Source of the DNA: JAITMY01 sp031549685
Lineage (GTDB): Bacteria; Bacteroidota; Bacteroidia; Bacteroidales; UBA932
Direction of reading: 5' to 3'
NCBI GenBank assembly: GCA_031549685.1
Contig: JAVBPG010000022.1
Coordinates: 1 to 64,000, forward strand
Length of the DNA stretch: 64,000 nucleotides
The translations under genes were made by a program, and so were the position numbers. Below the pieces are notes generated by a model. It saw only the letters and a program-made list of their open reading frames with translations, ran no database searches and had not been told where the DNA came from. Positions 1 to 8,915 of the stretch are shown here, piece by piece. How positions within the stretch are numbered: the first letter of the stretch is position 1; every line of letters begins with the position of its first letter.

Positions 1-422
1 CGTCGAATGCACTCCAAGGTTAAATCAAATCTGTCGCAAATTATTCTGTTTACACCTCTAGCTTGATTTATTGTAAAACCATTCTTTTTGTGAGCAGGAA
101 AAATGATGTGTCCTCCAATAGTACGAACTTTATGTTTGAACTCTTCTCTCTCAAAATCAGATAACCAACTATCAAATTTGCCATTATATTTTCCAACAAA
201 ATGCGGACACATTCTATCGCTAGACAAATTATCACATAAATTATTCTTTATAATCAATCTACCATAACGTTCGCCTATAATTTTCAAATCAAAATCTTTT
301 CCACACGGCAATGTTTTATTCCACAGAAATTTATGAGCTTCATACAGTTTCTTACTATCTGTATCAGGGTCTCCACATTTACTGTCTTTCCGAAAGTCAA
401 AATCTATATTAATTTCATTCAT
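1..422 (-). CDS. DUF6994 family protein, N-terminal part (runs off the window)
   Basis: The minus strand is open from an ATG at 422 down to base 1, giving about 140 residues beginning MNEINIDFDF. Phrases such as DPDTDSKK, LWNKTLPCGK, TIGGHIIFPAH and the tail INQARG...DRFDLTLECIRR match what I remember of the DUF6994 family, whose function is unknown. The gene is cut by the window edge, so its C-terminus is not visible. It is markedly more AT-rich than everything after 600, which suggests different ancestry or recent acquisition. It points away from pyrE, so the two do not share an operon. The frame is certain; the family name is from memory and moderately sure. Confidence 0.75.
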   Translation of the reverse strand, partial: MNEINIDFDFRKDSKCGDPDTDSKKLYEAHKFLWNKTLPCGKDFDLKIIGERYGRLIIKNNLCDNLSSDRMCPHFVGKYNGKFDSWLSDFEREEFKHKVRTIGGHIIFPAHKKNGFTINQARGVNRIICDRFDLTLECIR

Positions 423-563
423 ATTTTACATTCTTTATTTTTACGTTGTTGTCCATCGCTTGCGCCTAACTTATTTATAGCCTCCACAAAGGTAAGGCTA
501 CCCTCACGTTTTGGGTATGGCAGGCACCATAAAACCTCTACTTCCCATCCCAACAAATTTTCC

Positions 564-571
564 TATCTTTG
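564..571 (+). promoter_or_regulatory. Putative -7 box for pyrE
   Basis: TATCTTTG fits the Bacteroidota -7 consensus TAnnTTTG and lies 24 bases before the pyrE ATG. No convincing -33 TTTG is visible at the expected distance, so only the -7 element is supported. Confidence 0.4.
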
Positions 572-595
572 CTTACCTTTTTCAAAAACAAAGCA

Positions 596-1240
596 ATGGA
601 AACAGCCAAGCAAGTAGCCCAAGGCCTGCTACAAATAAAGGCAATAAAGTTGAGCCCCGCAAGCCCGTTTACCTGGGCCTCGGGCTGGAAATCGCCCATC
701 TACTGCGATAACCGCAAAACGCTGGCGTATCCCGCTGTGCGCAGGCAAATTGCCGAGGCCTTTGCCTGCCTTGTACAAGCTAAGTACCCCGGTGTGGAGG
801 TTATTGCAGGTGTAGCTACAGGCGCCATTGCGCACGGGCTGCTGGTGGCCGAGCAGCTGGGCCTGCCCTTTGTGTACGTGCGCGCCAAGGCCAAGGAGCA
901 CGGGCTGGGCAATATGATTGAAGGTGAATTACCGCCCAACAAAAGGGTGGTGGTGGTGGAGGACCTAATCTCCACCGGTGGTAGCAGCCTTAGCGCCCTG
1001 CAGGCGCTGCGCGCCGCGCAGGCCGATGTGCTGGGCATGGTGGCCATCTTCACCTATGGCTTCGAAACCGCGCAAAGGAATTTTGCCGAGGCGCAGTGCG
1101 AGCTTACCACGCTGTCCGACTACAGCACGCTTATCGAAGAAGCCGTGGCCTCGGGCTACGTGCAGCCAGGCGATGTGGAGGTGCTGAAAAAGTGGCGCGA
1201 AGCGCCGGATAAGTACGAAGTACCAAGTACGAAGTACTAA
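596..1240 (+). CDS. pyrE: Orotate phosphoribosyltransferase
   Basis: Converts orotate and PRPP to orotidine 5'-monophosphate in cytoplasmic pyrimidine synthesis. The 214-residue product has the usual family length and start (METAKQVAQGLLQIKAIKL), the SGWKSPIYCDNR segment, and the PRPP-binding motif VVVVEDLISTGGSS near residues 105-120. A TTG 27 bases upstream could extend the frame, but the ATG at 596 gives the normal N-terminus. The last ten or so residues are encoded by a stuttering GTACGAAGTACCAAGTACGAAGTAC-type word repeat, an odd C-terminal extension. The SRPBCC gene follows after 45 bases and is probably co-transcribed, a pairing I recall from other Bacteroidales. Confidence 0.95.
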   Translation: METAKQVAQGLLQIKAIKLSPASPFTWASGWKSPIYCDNRKTLAYPAVRRQIAEAFACLVQAKYPGVEVIAGVATGAIAHGLLVAEQLGLPFVYVRAKAKEHGLGNMIEGELPPNKRVVVVEDLISTGGSSLSALQALRAAQADVLGMVAIFTYGFETAQRNFAEAQCELTTLSDYSTLIEEAVASGYVQPGDVEVLKKWREAPDKYEVPSTKY

Positions 1241-1285
1241 TTGTCGTTTACGTATATTTGTACTTTGTAAATAGTAATTTGTACT

Positions 1286-1705
1286 TTGGACTACGTTAGC
1301 AAAATAGTGCAGGTCAACCGTCCTGCGAGCCAGCTCTACGGGCTCTTTTCGGATTTCAGGCAGTTCGAGGCCATGATTCCCAAGGATAAGGTGGAGGATT
1401 TCGAGGCGTCGGAGAGCGCGTGCTCGTTTACCGTAAAGCCGCTTGGCAAAACCGGCCTGCGCATTGTGGACAAGGAGCCGGACAAGGTGGTAAAGTTTGG
1501 CCCCAACGGCAAGTCGCCCTTCGATTTTTTCCTGTGGGTGCAGCTCAAATCCGTTGCCCCGTACGACACGCGCCTGCGCCTCACGCTGCGCGCCGAGTTC
1601 AACTTTATGATGAAAACCATGCTGGGTAAAAAGCTGCAAAAGGGCATCGATGATTTTGCCGCGCAAATAGCCGCCGCGCTCAACGGGCAAGCGCCGAATC
1701 CGTAG
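1286..1705 (+). CDS. SRPBCC (START-like) family protein
   Basis: A 139-residue protein of the SRPBCC/polyketide-cyclase-like fold, small helix-grip proteins that hold hydrophobic ligands; the ligand here is unknown. The opening (IVQVNRPASQLYGLFSDFRQFEAMIP), the central strands and the long C-terminal helix (KKLQKGIDDFAAQIAAAL) fit the fold. No ATG is available: an in-frame stop lies at 1268-1270 and the only usual start is TTG at 1286, inside an A/T-rich stutter repeat (TTTGTACTTTG). It sits 45 bases after pyrE and is likely read from the same transcript. No catalytic role is claimed. Confidence 0.8.
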   Translation: MDYVSKIVQVNRPASQLYGLFSDFRQFEAMIPKDKVEDFEASESACSFTVKPLGKTGLRIVDKEPDKVVKFGPNGKSPFDFFLWVQLKSVAPYDTRLRLTLRAEFNFMMKTMLGKKLQKGIDDFAAQIAAALNGQAPNP

Positions 1706-1850
1706 CGCTACGCTGCGCGCGTTAGTGGCTTATGCGTTACGAGCGTTGTTCCTCTGAGTCCTGCCAAAGCGGGGGTGCGGCGAGGAAAAGAGTAACCTTT
1801 CAGTACTTCGACTGCTAACCCTCCATTCCCTTACTGCAAACTGCTACTGC

Positions 1851-4800
1851 CTACTTCTTCCTTACCTCGTCAACGGCGTTGATAAACTCCCGTAGCACGT
1901 TGGTGCGCACGTTGGTGGTGGTGATTTGGTTGTTGGTGTTGTCGGGGTGTACGCGGTTGGAGAGGAATACGTACACCAGCTCGCGCTGCGGGTCAACCCA
2001 CACCAGCGTACCGGTAAAGCCCGAGTGCCCGTAGCTGTCGGGCGAGGCCTCGCTGCACACGGGGTTCGCCTTTTGGGGGTTCATTTCGGGCTTGTCGAAG
2101 CCGTAGCCGCGGCGGTTATCGCTGCCGCCCTGGCACTGGGTAAACTTGCCCACCGTTTTAGCGCTAATGAGCTGTTCGCCGCCGTAGCTTCCCTTCCACA
2201 GGTACATTTGCATCATCTTGGCCATGTCGTTGGCGGTGGAGAACACGCCGGCGTGGCCCGCAACGCCGCCCACGGTGGCCGCGCCGTGGTCGTGCACGTA
2301 ACCGTGAATGAGCTGGTGCCTGAACGGATATTCCCACTCGGTGGGCACAATGTCTTCTATGCTAAACTTGCGCAGGGGCAAAAATCCGGTGCTCGTCATC
2401 CCCAATTTTTTGTAAAAAAACTTATCGGAAATGGTGTCGAGCCCCACTCCCGAGCGGGCTTCGACCACGCGCTGCAGGTAGTAAAACCCGAGGTCGCTGT
2501 AGCGGTACTTTTTGTCCTGCAGCTCGCTTTCGTCCATCAGCGCGTACACCTTTTGCTTAATGCTTTGGTGGGCGTAAATGCCCTTGGCCACGGTGTAGGG
2601 GTAGCCGGCCGACGGCTCGGACTTAAACAGCGCGGTGTCGAGCGTGTGAAACTTGTTGAGGTACGTGTTGGCATACAGCTTAAAGGGGTGGCTATCGCTT
2701 TGCGACACGCTGAGCAGCGGCTGGCTTACAAATACGGGGTGCATAAAGTTTACGTGCACCGGCATCCATGCCTTGAGCCCCGACTGGTGCAGCAAAATAT
2801 CGCTCAGCTTCAGCGCGCTTTTATTGCAGCCCTCCTCAAGGCTCAGGTGCTCTCCCAGGTTATCGCCGAGCTTAAGCTCGCCCTTGTCCACCATGCTCAT
2901 TACCACGGGTAGGGTAGCGGTAACCTTGGTTACGGAGGCAATATCGAACAGGTCGCTGTTGCGCACGGGTGCCTCGTTTTGGTAGCTGTGGTAACCAAAC
3001 GATTTTTGGTAAAAAACGACGCCTCTGTGCGCCGCCAGCACCTGGCATCCGGGGAATGCCTGCATGGCTATGGCGCGCTTAACCAAGGTGTCGACCGTGG
3101 CAAGCCGCTCCGGCGCAATGCCCAGCTCCTCGGGGCTGCCGTACTTGAGGCGCGTTTGCCTTGTTGTCAGGCCTTGATGCAGCGCCACCAATCCGGGTAC
3201 GGTAACGGGGCTTTTTCCGCTGATGGCCACGCCGCCGAATATGGCCTCGGCGGCAATGCGCTGGTAGTCGTCGCCGCCGTTGTAGGCTATCAGCGTGGCC
3301 TCAAACTGCTCGGACGCGCCCAGCTTGGCCAGGGTGTAGGGGTTGGCAAACAAGCTGAGCACCGTTCGCTTTTGGGCGGCCAAATTCCTGAGGTAGGTGC
3401 AAAAGGCGCTATCCATGCCGAAGCTCCTCTGCGGCGCCCGCTGGTTAATATCTAAATATCCCACTATAAGCAGGTTGTAATCTCTCAAGCGATACTCCAG
3501 CGAGTCGTAGGAGGCGCGCCGGCTCTGGTCAACGGTAAATCTGTCGATGTTGGCGTATAGCCGGGCGGTGTTGTAAAATTCGCTTGCCGCCTCCTTTTTG
3601 CTGACCTCCACGTAGGCTATTTTCAGCGTGTCCAAGTCTTTGATGGGCAGCATGCCGTTTTTGTTGTTGACCAGCGTTAGGGCTTGCTCAATAAGCTGCG
3701 TACGCACCAGCTTGGCGCTGCCGGTATTGAGGGCGCTGCTCCAATCCCGCTGCTCCACCGCCTTTCGCCCATTCAGCCCCAACCAGTACTTGGCCTTGAG
3801 CACGCGCAGGCACTTTTGGTCGAGCAATTGCAGGGGAAAAACGCCGCTGCTGACTGCCCGCTCAATGGTGTCGATGCTTGCCGGAATTTCCACCGGAAAA
3901 ACGAGCATGTCGTTGCCGGCCAGCAGCGCATGCAGATTGGCCTGCGGGCTTTGGTAGTGATGGGTTACGGCCTTCATCTGCATCCCATCGCTAAATACCA
4001 ATCCTTTAAATTTTAACTCCTTACGAAGTAATCCGTCGGCTATTTTGGGCGACAGGCTGGCCAGCTCGCCCGTGCTGTCGAGCGCCGGTACGCTGAGGTG
4101 GCTTACCATCATTGATGATAATCCGTTGTTTATTAGTTTTTTAAAAGGATATAAATCGATATTGTAAAAGGTGTCGCGGCTCATCTTGAGCGTGGGCACC
4201 TCGTGGTGCGAATCCTTGTCGGTGTTGCCGTGCCCGGGGAAGTGCTTGGCGCAGGCCAGCACGCCGTTGTCCTGCAGGCCGCGCATGTAGGCTATGCTTT
4301 GGCGGGTTACCTCCTCCTTATCCTCGCCGAAGGCCCGCACGTTGATCACGGGATTTTCGGGATTGCTGTTCACATCGGCCACCGGTGCAAAGTTTACGTG
4401 CATGCCCAGCAGCTTGAATTGGCGCGCCACCTCGGCGCCCATGCGGTAGGTTAGCGAGTCGTTGTTGGCCGCGCCCAGCGCTATTTGAAACGGGAAGTTC
4501 AGCACGCTATCGAGCCGCATGCCCACGCCCCACTCAGCATCCATGCTGATCATGAGCGGAGTAGCGGAAAGGTTTTGGTAGTAGTTGGTGAGCTCCGCCT
4601 GCTTTTGCGCCGTTCCCTGAAAAAAGCATAGCCCGCCCACCTTGTACGTGGCCACCAGCTGGGCAATTTCGGCCACGTGCGCCCCGTTTTTGTTGGAGTA
4701 GGCGGCGGGCATCATCAGCTGGGCTATTTTTTCACGCGTGCTCATGGTGGCCAGCACCGAGTCGGCCCAGGGATTGGCGGCGTTAACGGCCTCAATGAAG

Positions 4801-4874
4801 CCTGCTTTTTTTTGAGCAACAACGGTTGAAAGCGAAGTAAAAAAAGCGATAAGGATGAGAAATTTCTTAACCAT
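1851..4874 (-). CDS. Secreted GH3 beta-N-acetylhexosaminidase / beta-lactamase-type serine hydrolase fusion
   Basis: A 1007-residue exported two-enzyme protein. Residues 1-20 form a signal peptide ending STVVAQ. The GH3 part (about 30-560) has KHFPGHG at 210-216 followed by DSHH, the NagZ-type acid/base loop, and a candidate nucleophile Asp296 in LVFSDGMQM. The second part (about 575-1007) is a class C beta-lactamase/DD-peptidase-like domain with the SxxK tetrad SVTK at 647-650, a YSD motif in YRYSDLGFYY and a C-terminal HSGFTGT box. Both activities suggest peptidoglycan or amino-sugar turnover in the periplasm. This fusion is known in Bacteroidota. It lies 64 bases after the AAA ATPase gene on the same strand. 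Confidence 0.9.
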   Translation of the reverse strand: MVKKFLILIAFFTSLSTVVAQKKAGFIEAVNAANPWADSVLATMSTREKIAQLMMPAAYSNKNGAHVAEIAQLVATYKVGGLCFFQGTAQKQAELTNYYQNLSATPLMISMDAEWGVGMRLDSVLNFPFQIALGAANNDSLTYRMGAEVARQFKLLGMHVNFAPVADVNSNPENPVINVRAFGEDKEEVTRQSIAYMRGLQDNGVLACAKHFPGHGNTDKDSHHEVPTLKMSRDTFYNIDLYPFKKLINNGLSSMMVSHLSVPALDSTGELASLSPKIADGLLRKELKFKGLVFSDGMQMKAVTHHYQSPQANLHALLAGNDMLVFPVEIPASIDTIERAVSSGVFPLQLLDQKCLRVLKAKYWLGLNGRKAVEQRDWSSALNTGSAKLVRTQLIEQALTLVNNKNGMLPIKDLDTLKIAYVEVSKKEAASEFYNTARLYANIDRFTVDQSRRASYDSLEYRLRDYNLLIVGYLDINQRAPQRSFGMDSAFCTYLRNLAAQKRTVLSLFANPYTLAKLGASEQFEATLIAYNGGDDYQRIAAEAIFGGVAISGKSPVTVPGLVALHQGLTTRQTRLKYGSPEELGIAPERLATVDTLVKRAIAMQAFPGCQVLAAHRGVVFYQKSFGYHSYQNEAPVRNSDLFDIASVTKVTATLPVVMSMVDKGELKLGDNLGEHLSLEEGCNKSALKLSDILLHQSGLKAWMPVHVNFMHPVFVSQPLLSVSQSDSHPFKLYANTYLNKFHTLDTALFKSEPSAGYPYTVAKGIYAHQSIKQKVYALMDESELQDKKYRYSDLGFYYLQRVVEARSGVGLDTISDKFFYKKLGMTSTGFLPLRKFSIEDIVPTEWEYPFRHQLIHGYVHDHGAATVGGVAGHAGVFSTANDMAKMMQMYLWKGSYGGEQLISAKTVGKFTQCQGGSDNRRGYGFDKPEMNPQKANPVCSEASPDSYGHSGFTGTLVWVDPQRELVYVFLSNRVHPDNTNNQITTTNVRTNVLREFINAVDEVRKK

Positions 4875-4938
4875 GAGGAAGTGAGGGATGTTTCTGGATT
4901 TTTCTTTAGATGAATGAGATCAGCTTACGGACGGCTTT

Positions 4939-6072
4939 TTAGTATTTTTCCTTTAACCAAATATTTAAAAATCTGTCATAGACTTGGTAAATGCCCTGCT
5001 CGTGCGTTACAAAGTCTTTTTCGAGCAGCACCCGCAGGGCGGCTTGCACCGATGAGGCCGAGGTTAGCCCATGCCTATTTACAAACTCAGCCGAGGTTAG
5101 CGCCTGCGCCTGGTCCTCCTTGGCAATAGCCACCAGCAGCTCCCTTTGCTTTTCGGGCAAGCGAAACATAATTTCTTGATAAGCATAGTTATACGAGTCA
5201 GCGATGTGGCGTATGGCTTGCGGAACCATTTCCGTATCGCACGTTGTATGGGTAAGCGTCATGTCGAATAGGGCGTTGAACACCTTTTGTACGTACCATG
5301 TAATGCCCTGAAAATGCTTGTACACCAGCTCTATAGCCTCTTCGGTTACCTGCTTTTCGTACCGCCTAAAATGCGACGCTATAAAATCCGTATATTTTTG
5401 CAGGTCAATACTTTCAAGATGCAGCATAGAGGTGCTTTGGTAGAATGGCCGGGAGGCTTCGAGAAACATGTTGCCCATGGTATGGCGCCGGCTACCCGCA
5501 AAAATAAAGCGCGCGTTGTGGCAGTGCTGTACGTGGGTGCGCAGCAATGCCTCCACATTCTTTTCGGGGTAGAAGGCTACTTGCTGGAACTCATCAATGG
5601 CTACAATGCAGGGCTTATCAGCAGCTTGCAGGTAGTTGAAAATTTCGGATAGCGTAACCTCCGGTTCGGCGATGTCACCTAATCCTATTTTCAACGAGGG
5701 AATACCCTGTATATCAAAGGTAAAATTGGCCTGCAGCGACTTTACCGCGTTGGTAAAAAGCTGCACCGCTTTTTTCTCCCGCGATTTCAGCTGCGATACC
5801 ACCTCTTTACTCAGCAGCAGCGCGAAGTCGCGTAGCGACCTGGTGGCGTAAATATCAATAAAAAAGGTATAGTAGCGGCTGCTTACCTCTTTCTGCTCAA
5901 AGCAATGCTTTATTAGCCCGGTCTTGCCCATGCGGCGGGTGGCAATCAGCGCAAGGTTGTTCCCATTCATGACCTCGCGCACCAGCTGCCGGCTTTCCCT
6001 CTCCCTGTCACAGAAATACTCCGATGATACGTAACCGGTTGTTACAAATGGGTTTACCATATTACTTGTCAT
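4939..6072 (-). CDS. AAA+ family ATP-binding protein (COG1672-like)
   Basis: A 377-residue cytoplasmic P-loop ATPase of the archaeal-type/STAND-related group common in Bacteroidales. It opens NPFVTTGYVSSEYFCDRE, has a Walker A motif ATRRMGKTGL near residues 43-52 and a Walker B CIVAIDEFQQV near 155-165. A sensor-like FAGSRRHTM follows, and the C-terminus (about 290-377) looks like a winged helix. The biological role of this family is mostly unknown. There is no sign of a partner toxin or nuclease next to it. The nearest gene downstream is the GH3 fusion, 64 bases away, with no clear functional link. A second start at Met5 is possible. Confidence 0.8.
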   Translation of the reverse strand: MTSNMVNPFVTTGYVSSEYFCDRERESRQLVREVMNGNNLALIATRRMGKTGLIKHCFEQKEVSSRYYTFFIDIYATRSLRDFALLLSKEVVSQLKSREKKAVQLFTNAVKSLQANFTFDIQGIPSLKIGLGDIAEPEVTLSEIFNYLQAADKPCIVAIDEFQQVAFYPEKNVEALLRTHVQHCHNARFIFAGSRRHTMGNMFLEASRPFYQSTSMLHLESIDLQKYTDFIASHFRRYEKQVTEEAIELVYKHFQGITWYVQKVFNALFDMTLTHTTCDTEMVPQAIRHIADSYNYAYQEIMFRLPEKQRELLVAIAKEDQAQALTSAEFVNRHGLTSASSVQAALRVLLEKDFVTHEQGIYQVYDRFLNIWLKEKY

Positions 6073-6104
6073 TATTCAAAAATAATTATTTAATTGCAAT
6101 AATG

Positions 6105-6136
6105 CAAAAGTAATAATTAAAAAATGGTGGTGCAAG
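6105..6136 (-). promoter_or_regulatory. Putative promoter for the AAA ATPase gene
   Basis: On the minus strand TACTTTTG (6105-6112) fits TAnnTTTG and a CTTG at 6133-6136 sits 20 bases upstream as a one-mismatch -33 box. A second possible -7 box, TATTTTTG at 6077-6084, would place the start site at the ATG. Confidence 0.45.
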
Positions 6137-6146
6137 TTTTCTCAAC

Positions 6147-6173
6147 AAAAAAAGCGGAAATTCTATCCCGCTT
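6147..6173 (-). terminator. Rho-independent terminator after the Wzz-like gene
   Basis: On the minus strand AAGCGG (6168-6173) pairs with CCGCTT (6152-6157) around a ten-base loop, followed by a run of seven T. It lies about 30 bases after the stop at 6204 and would close the mmd-operon-side transcript. Confidence 0.55.
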
Positions 6174-6203
6174 CTTTCACCTTCGTCAATGCTTCCTAAT
6201 CCC

Positions 6204-7202
6204 TTACGCCTTTTTGCACACAGCCGCGCCGATTTTCTTGCGGTTATCCCACAGCAGCAAGCCCGCTAGGCCAAGCACAAACGAGGCAACAAGCGCCGGA
6301 GCAACGTAGTTTTTGATCAGTCCGTTGGCCACGCGGTAGGTTTTGCTAAAATCGGATAGCATGGTAGCGGGAGCGAGAAAGAGGGCGTTGCTACGCTCCA
6401 GCGCCTGCTGGTGCTGGTAGAGCCGGCTGAGCATTTCTTGCATTTGAACCAGCTCGCTTTTCTGCTTCTCACCACCTATCATTGGGATTGTAATTGGCTT
6501 ATTATTAAGACCATATGATTGTATGGCTTGTTGTACTGCCTCAATTTCGCGCTTGGTATTGTCTATTTGAGACTTTATTTGCTCCTCGCGCAGCGTATTT
6601 GCTTGCAGCCCGAATGCGTTGTTGCCAACGTAGCGCAGCAGCCCCTGGCTTAGGGCCGGGTAAACCTCCTCGTTGTATACAAGAGCCTTAACCATAAAAT
6701 AGTTGCTCGAAATTTCAAGGCTGGTATCCTGCCAGTCAAACTCCTTAATGTAGTGCACAGGCAGGTTGTTCATTCCCGAACCTCCCATGCGGTGCATTAC
6801 GCCGTAGTAGCCCGTCAGCGACTTGATGTTAGCTGCATCGCTTTCGCTAATGCCGAGTAGGGCGGTAAGCTCACCGTAATTCTTGTGGTTAAGAAGGTAG
6901 TTGATGTTCTCCAGCTTGCTAATTACTATGCTGCTCTCCATGCTGTTGGAGCTGATAATAGCCGATGAGGCGTAGTACTTGGGAGCATTTGTGTATAAAA
7001 CCACCGCCAATGCCATCCCCGCAAGGCAAATAAGAGCCAGCCACAAGAACTTACGTATAAGGTAAATAAGGCATGCAATCAGGCCATCCCATAGCCAAAT
7101 GAAAAAGGCTTTTATAGCCCTGAAGCAATACTGCATAATCTCAAGCAAGTCAACCTCCTTATTGGATTGATCATTGGGATTGGGCTGGTTGAGTTGTGTC
7201 AT
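6204..7202 (-). CDS. Wzz/chain-length-determinant-like inner membrane protein
   Basis: A 332-residue protein with two membrane helices, about residues 50-72 (WLALICLAGMALAVVLY) and 300-320 (APALVASFVLGLAGLLLW). They flank a large periplasmic, partly helical domain that includes NTKREIEAVQQAIQ and the coiled stretch KSELVQMQEMLSRLYQHQQALERS. This is the topology of Wzz-type polysaccharide co-polymerases, although the usual proline-rich motif before the second helix is not obvious. The ATG at 7202 is preferred over an upstream TTG at 7232 that overlaps mmdB. It starts 13 bases after mmdB and is probably read through from the decarboxylase operon. A link to glycan length control is inference. 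Confidence 0.6.
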   Translation of the reverse strand: MTQLNQPNPNDQSNKEVDLLEIMQYCFRAIKAFFIWLWDGLIACLIYLIRKFLWLALICLAGMALAVVLYTNAPKYYASSAIISSNSMESSIVISKLENINYLLNHKNYGELTALLGISESDAANIKSLTGYYGVMHRMGGSGMNNLPVHYIKEFDWQDTSLEISSNYFMVKALVYNEEVYPALSQGLLRYVGNNAFGLQANTLREEQIKSQIDNTKREIEAVQQAIQSYGLNNKPITIPMIGGEKQKSELVQMQEMLSRLYQHQQALERSNALFLAPATMLSDFSKTYRVANGLIKNYVAPALVASFVLGLAGLLLWDNRKKIGAAVCKKA

Positions 7203-7215
7203 CTTCTTTACAGTT

Positions 7216-8373
7216 TTAAGACAAGAATCCAAGTAAAATACCTGCTGCTACTGCGCTACCAATTACGCCGGCCACGTTGGGGCCCATGGCGTGCATAAGC
7301 AGGTGGTTTGTTTTATCATATTGTAAACCAACTATTTGCGAAACGCGAGCGGAGTCAGGTACGGCCGAAACCCCGGCGTTGCCAATGAGTGGGTTAATTT
7401 TATTTCCCTCCTTGAGGAAAAGGTTAAAAATCTTGACAAACATTACACCGCCAAAGGTGGCAATGATAAACGAGCCGGCGCCCAAGGCAAAAATCTTGAT
7501 GGAGTCGGGGGTCAAGAACGTGGTTGCCTGCGTTGAAGCACCCACGGTAAGGCCAATCAGAATGGTTACAATATCAATCAGCGGGCCGCGGGCTGTTTCC
7601 GCCAAACGACGCGTTACTCCGCTCTCTTTTAGTAAATTACCGAAGAACAGCATGCCCAGCAGCGGTAAGCCTGACGGCACGATGAGGCAGGTCAGCAGCA
7701 GACCGATTATGGGGAACAGCACCTTCTCCAGATGCGATACAACGCGGGGCGGCTTCATGCGGATAAGGCGCTCTTTTCGGGTGGTAAGCAACTTCATTAC
7801 AGGAGGTTGTATTACCGGCACCAGCGCCATGTACGAGTACGCCGATATGGCCACCGCACCCATGAGGTGGGGCGCCAGGCGCGACGACAGGAAGATGGCC
7901 GTGGGGCCGTCGGCGCCGCCAATGATGCCAATGGCTCCGGCCTCGTTGGGCATAAAGCCCAGCTGCAGCGAAATCATGTAGGCACCAAAAATACCCAGCT
8001 GCGCCGCTGCGCCAATGAGCAGCAGCTTGGGGTTGGAGATGAGCGACGAAAAATCGGTCATGGCGCCAATGCCCAGGAATATGAGCGGTGGATAAATCCC
8101 TTGAATTACACCGAAATACAGTATGTTAAGCACCGACCCTTCCTCGTAAATCCCGATTTTCAAGCCCGACATGAAGGGGATGTTGCCAATCAGAATGCCG
8201 AACCCAATGGGGATGAGGAGCATGGGCTCAAACTCGTACCGAATGGCCAGGTAAATGAAAATCAGACCTATCACCATCATAGCGATGTGGCCTATGGTCA
8301 TGTGCGAAAAGGCGGTGTAGGATAGAAACTGCTGCAGATTCTGCCCTAAAAAGCTGAATACTCCTCCTTCCAT
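7216..8373 (-). CDS. mmdB: Na+-translocating (methylmalonyl-CoA/oxaloacetate) decarboxylase beta subunit
   Basis: The membrane subunit that couples decarboxylation of carboxybiotin to Na+ export. The 385-residue protein is almost entirely hydrophobic (about nine or more helices) and carries the family signatures GGADGPTAIF and NAGVSAVPDSARVSQ, which contain residues implicated in Na+ and proton handling in OadB. With mmdA, the carrier and the OadG-type protein just upstream it completes a methylmalonyl-CoA decarboxylase. It begins one base after the carrier gene ends, so the two are translationally close. OadB and MmdB cannot be told apart from sequence alone; the neighbouring epimerase argues for methylmalonyl-CoA. 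Confidence 0.93.
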   Translation of the reverse strand: MEGGVFSFLGQNLQQFLSYTAFSHMTIGHIAMMVIGLIFIYLAIRYEFEPMLLIPIGFGILIGNIPFMSGLKIGIYEEGSVLNILYFGVIQGIYPPLIFLGIGAMTDFSSLISNPKLLLIGAAAQLGIFGAYMISLQLGFMPNEAGAIGIIGGADGPTAIFLSSRLAPHLMGAVAISAYSYMALVPVIQPPVMKLLTTRKERLIRMKPPRVVSHLEKVLFPIIGLLLTCLIVPSGLPLLGMLFFGNLLKESGVTRRLAETARGPLIDIVTILIGLTVGASTQATTFLTPDSIKIFALGAGSFIIATFGGVMFVKIFNLFLKEGNKINPLIGNAGVSAVPDSARVSQIVGLQYDKTNHLLMHAMGPNVAGVIGSAVAAGILLGFLS

Positions 8374-8374
8374 G

Positions 8375-8806
8375 CTATGAAATAGTTACGAGTTCGGCGC
8401 CTTCAAGCACAGATTCGCCCTTTTTGACCTTAACGGAGGTTACCTTTCCGGCACGGTCAGCCTCAATGCTGTTCTCCATTTTCATGGCCTCCAGCATAAC
8501 CAGCCTTTGCCCTACCGAAACGGTATCGCCTTCTTTTACATACACATCAATAATAACACCGGGTAGCGGCGACTTCACGGCAAAGGCCGATCCCGGGGCA
8601 ACAGTCTTAACCACAGCTTGATGCGAATCTGCCGTGGGAACCGTTGCAACCTGCACCAGCTTGGGCGTTTTAACCTGGGTAACAGGACGCTCAATTTCCA
8701 CGTGGTAGTTTGTTCCGTTTACCTCCACCTCGGCAATATTACCATCGGCCTCCTTAATGGCAACCTTGTACTCGTTGCCGTTGATCTTTATTTTATAGTC
8801 CTTCAT
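8375..8806 (-). CDS. mmdC: Biotin carboxyl carrier subunit of methylmalonyl-CoA decarboxylase
   Basis: A 143-residue biotin carrier that shuttles CO2 from the carboxyltransferase to the membrane pump. Residues 1-40 form a small beta domain, 41-75 a linker rich in Val, Thr, Ala and Pro, and 76-143 a biotinyl domain with the motif EAMKM, whose Lys109 should carry biotin. The BirA at 51350-52096 is the likely ligase. It lies between the OadG-like gene and mmdB in the expected operon order. Confidence 0.92.
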   Translation of the reverse strand: MKDYKIKINGNEYKVAIKEADGNIAEVEVNGTNYHVEIERPVTQVKTPKLVQVATVPTADSHQAVVKTVAPGSAFAVKSPLPGVIIDVYVKEGDTVSVGQRLVMLEAMKMENSIEADRAGKVTSVKVKKGESVLEGAELVTIS

Positions 8807-8915
8807 ATATTGTTGAATCGTTTAATTGCTTATTGTTGATTTTTTTATAAGTGCTGAAGATGTAAGTCTTTAAAGAACAAGAATTTTTGCCTTTTTCCTT
8901 CCGTCCTTCTATCTT

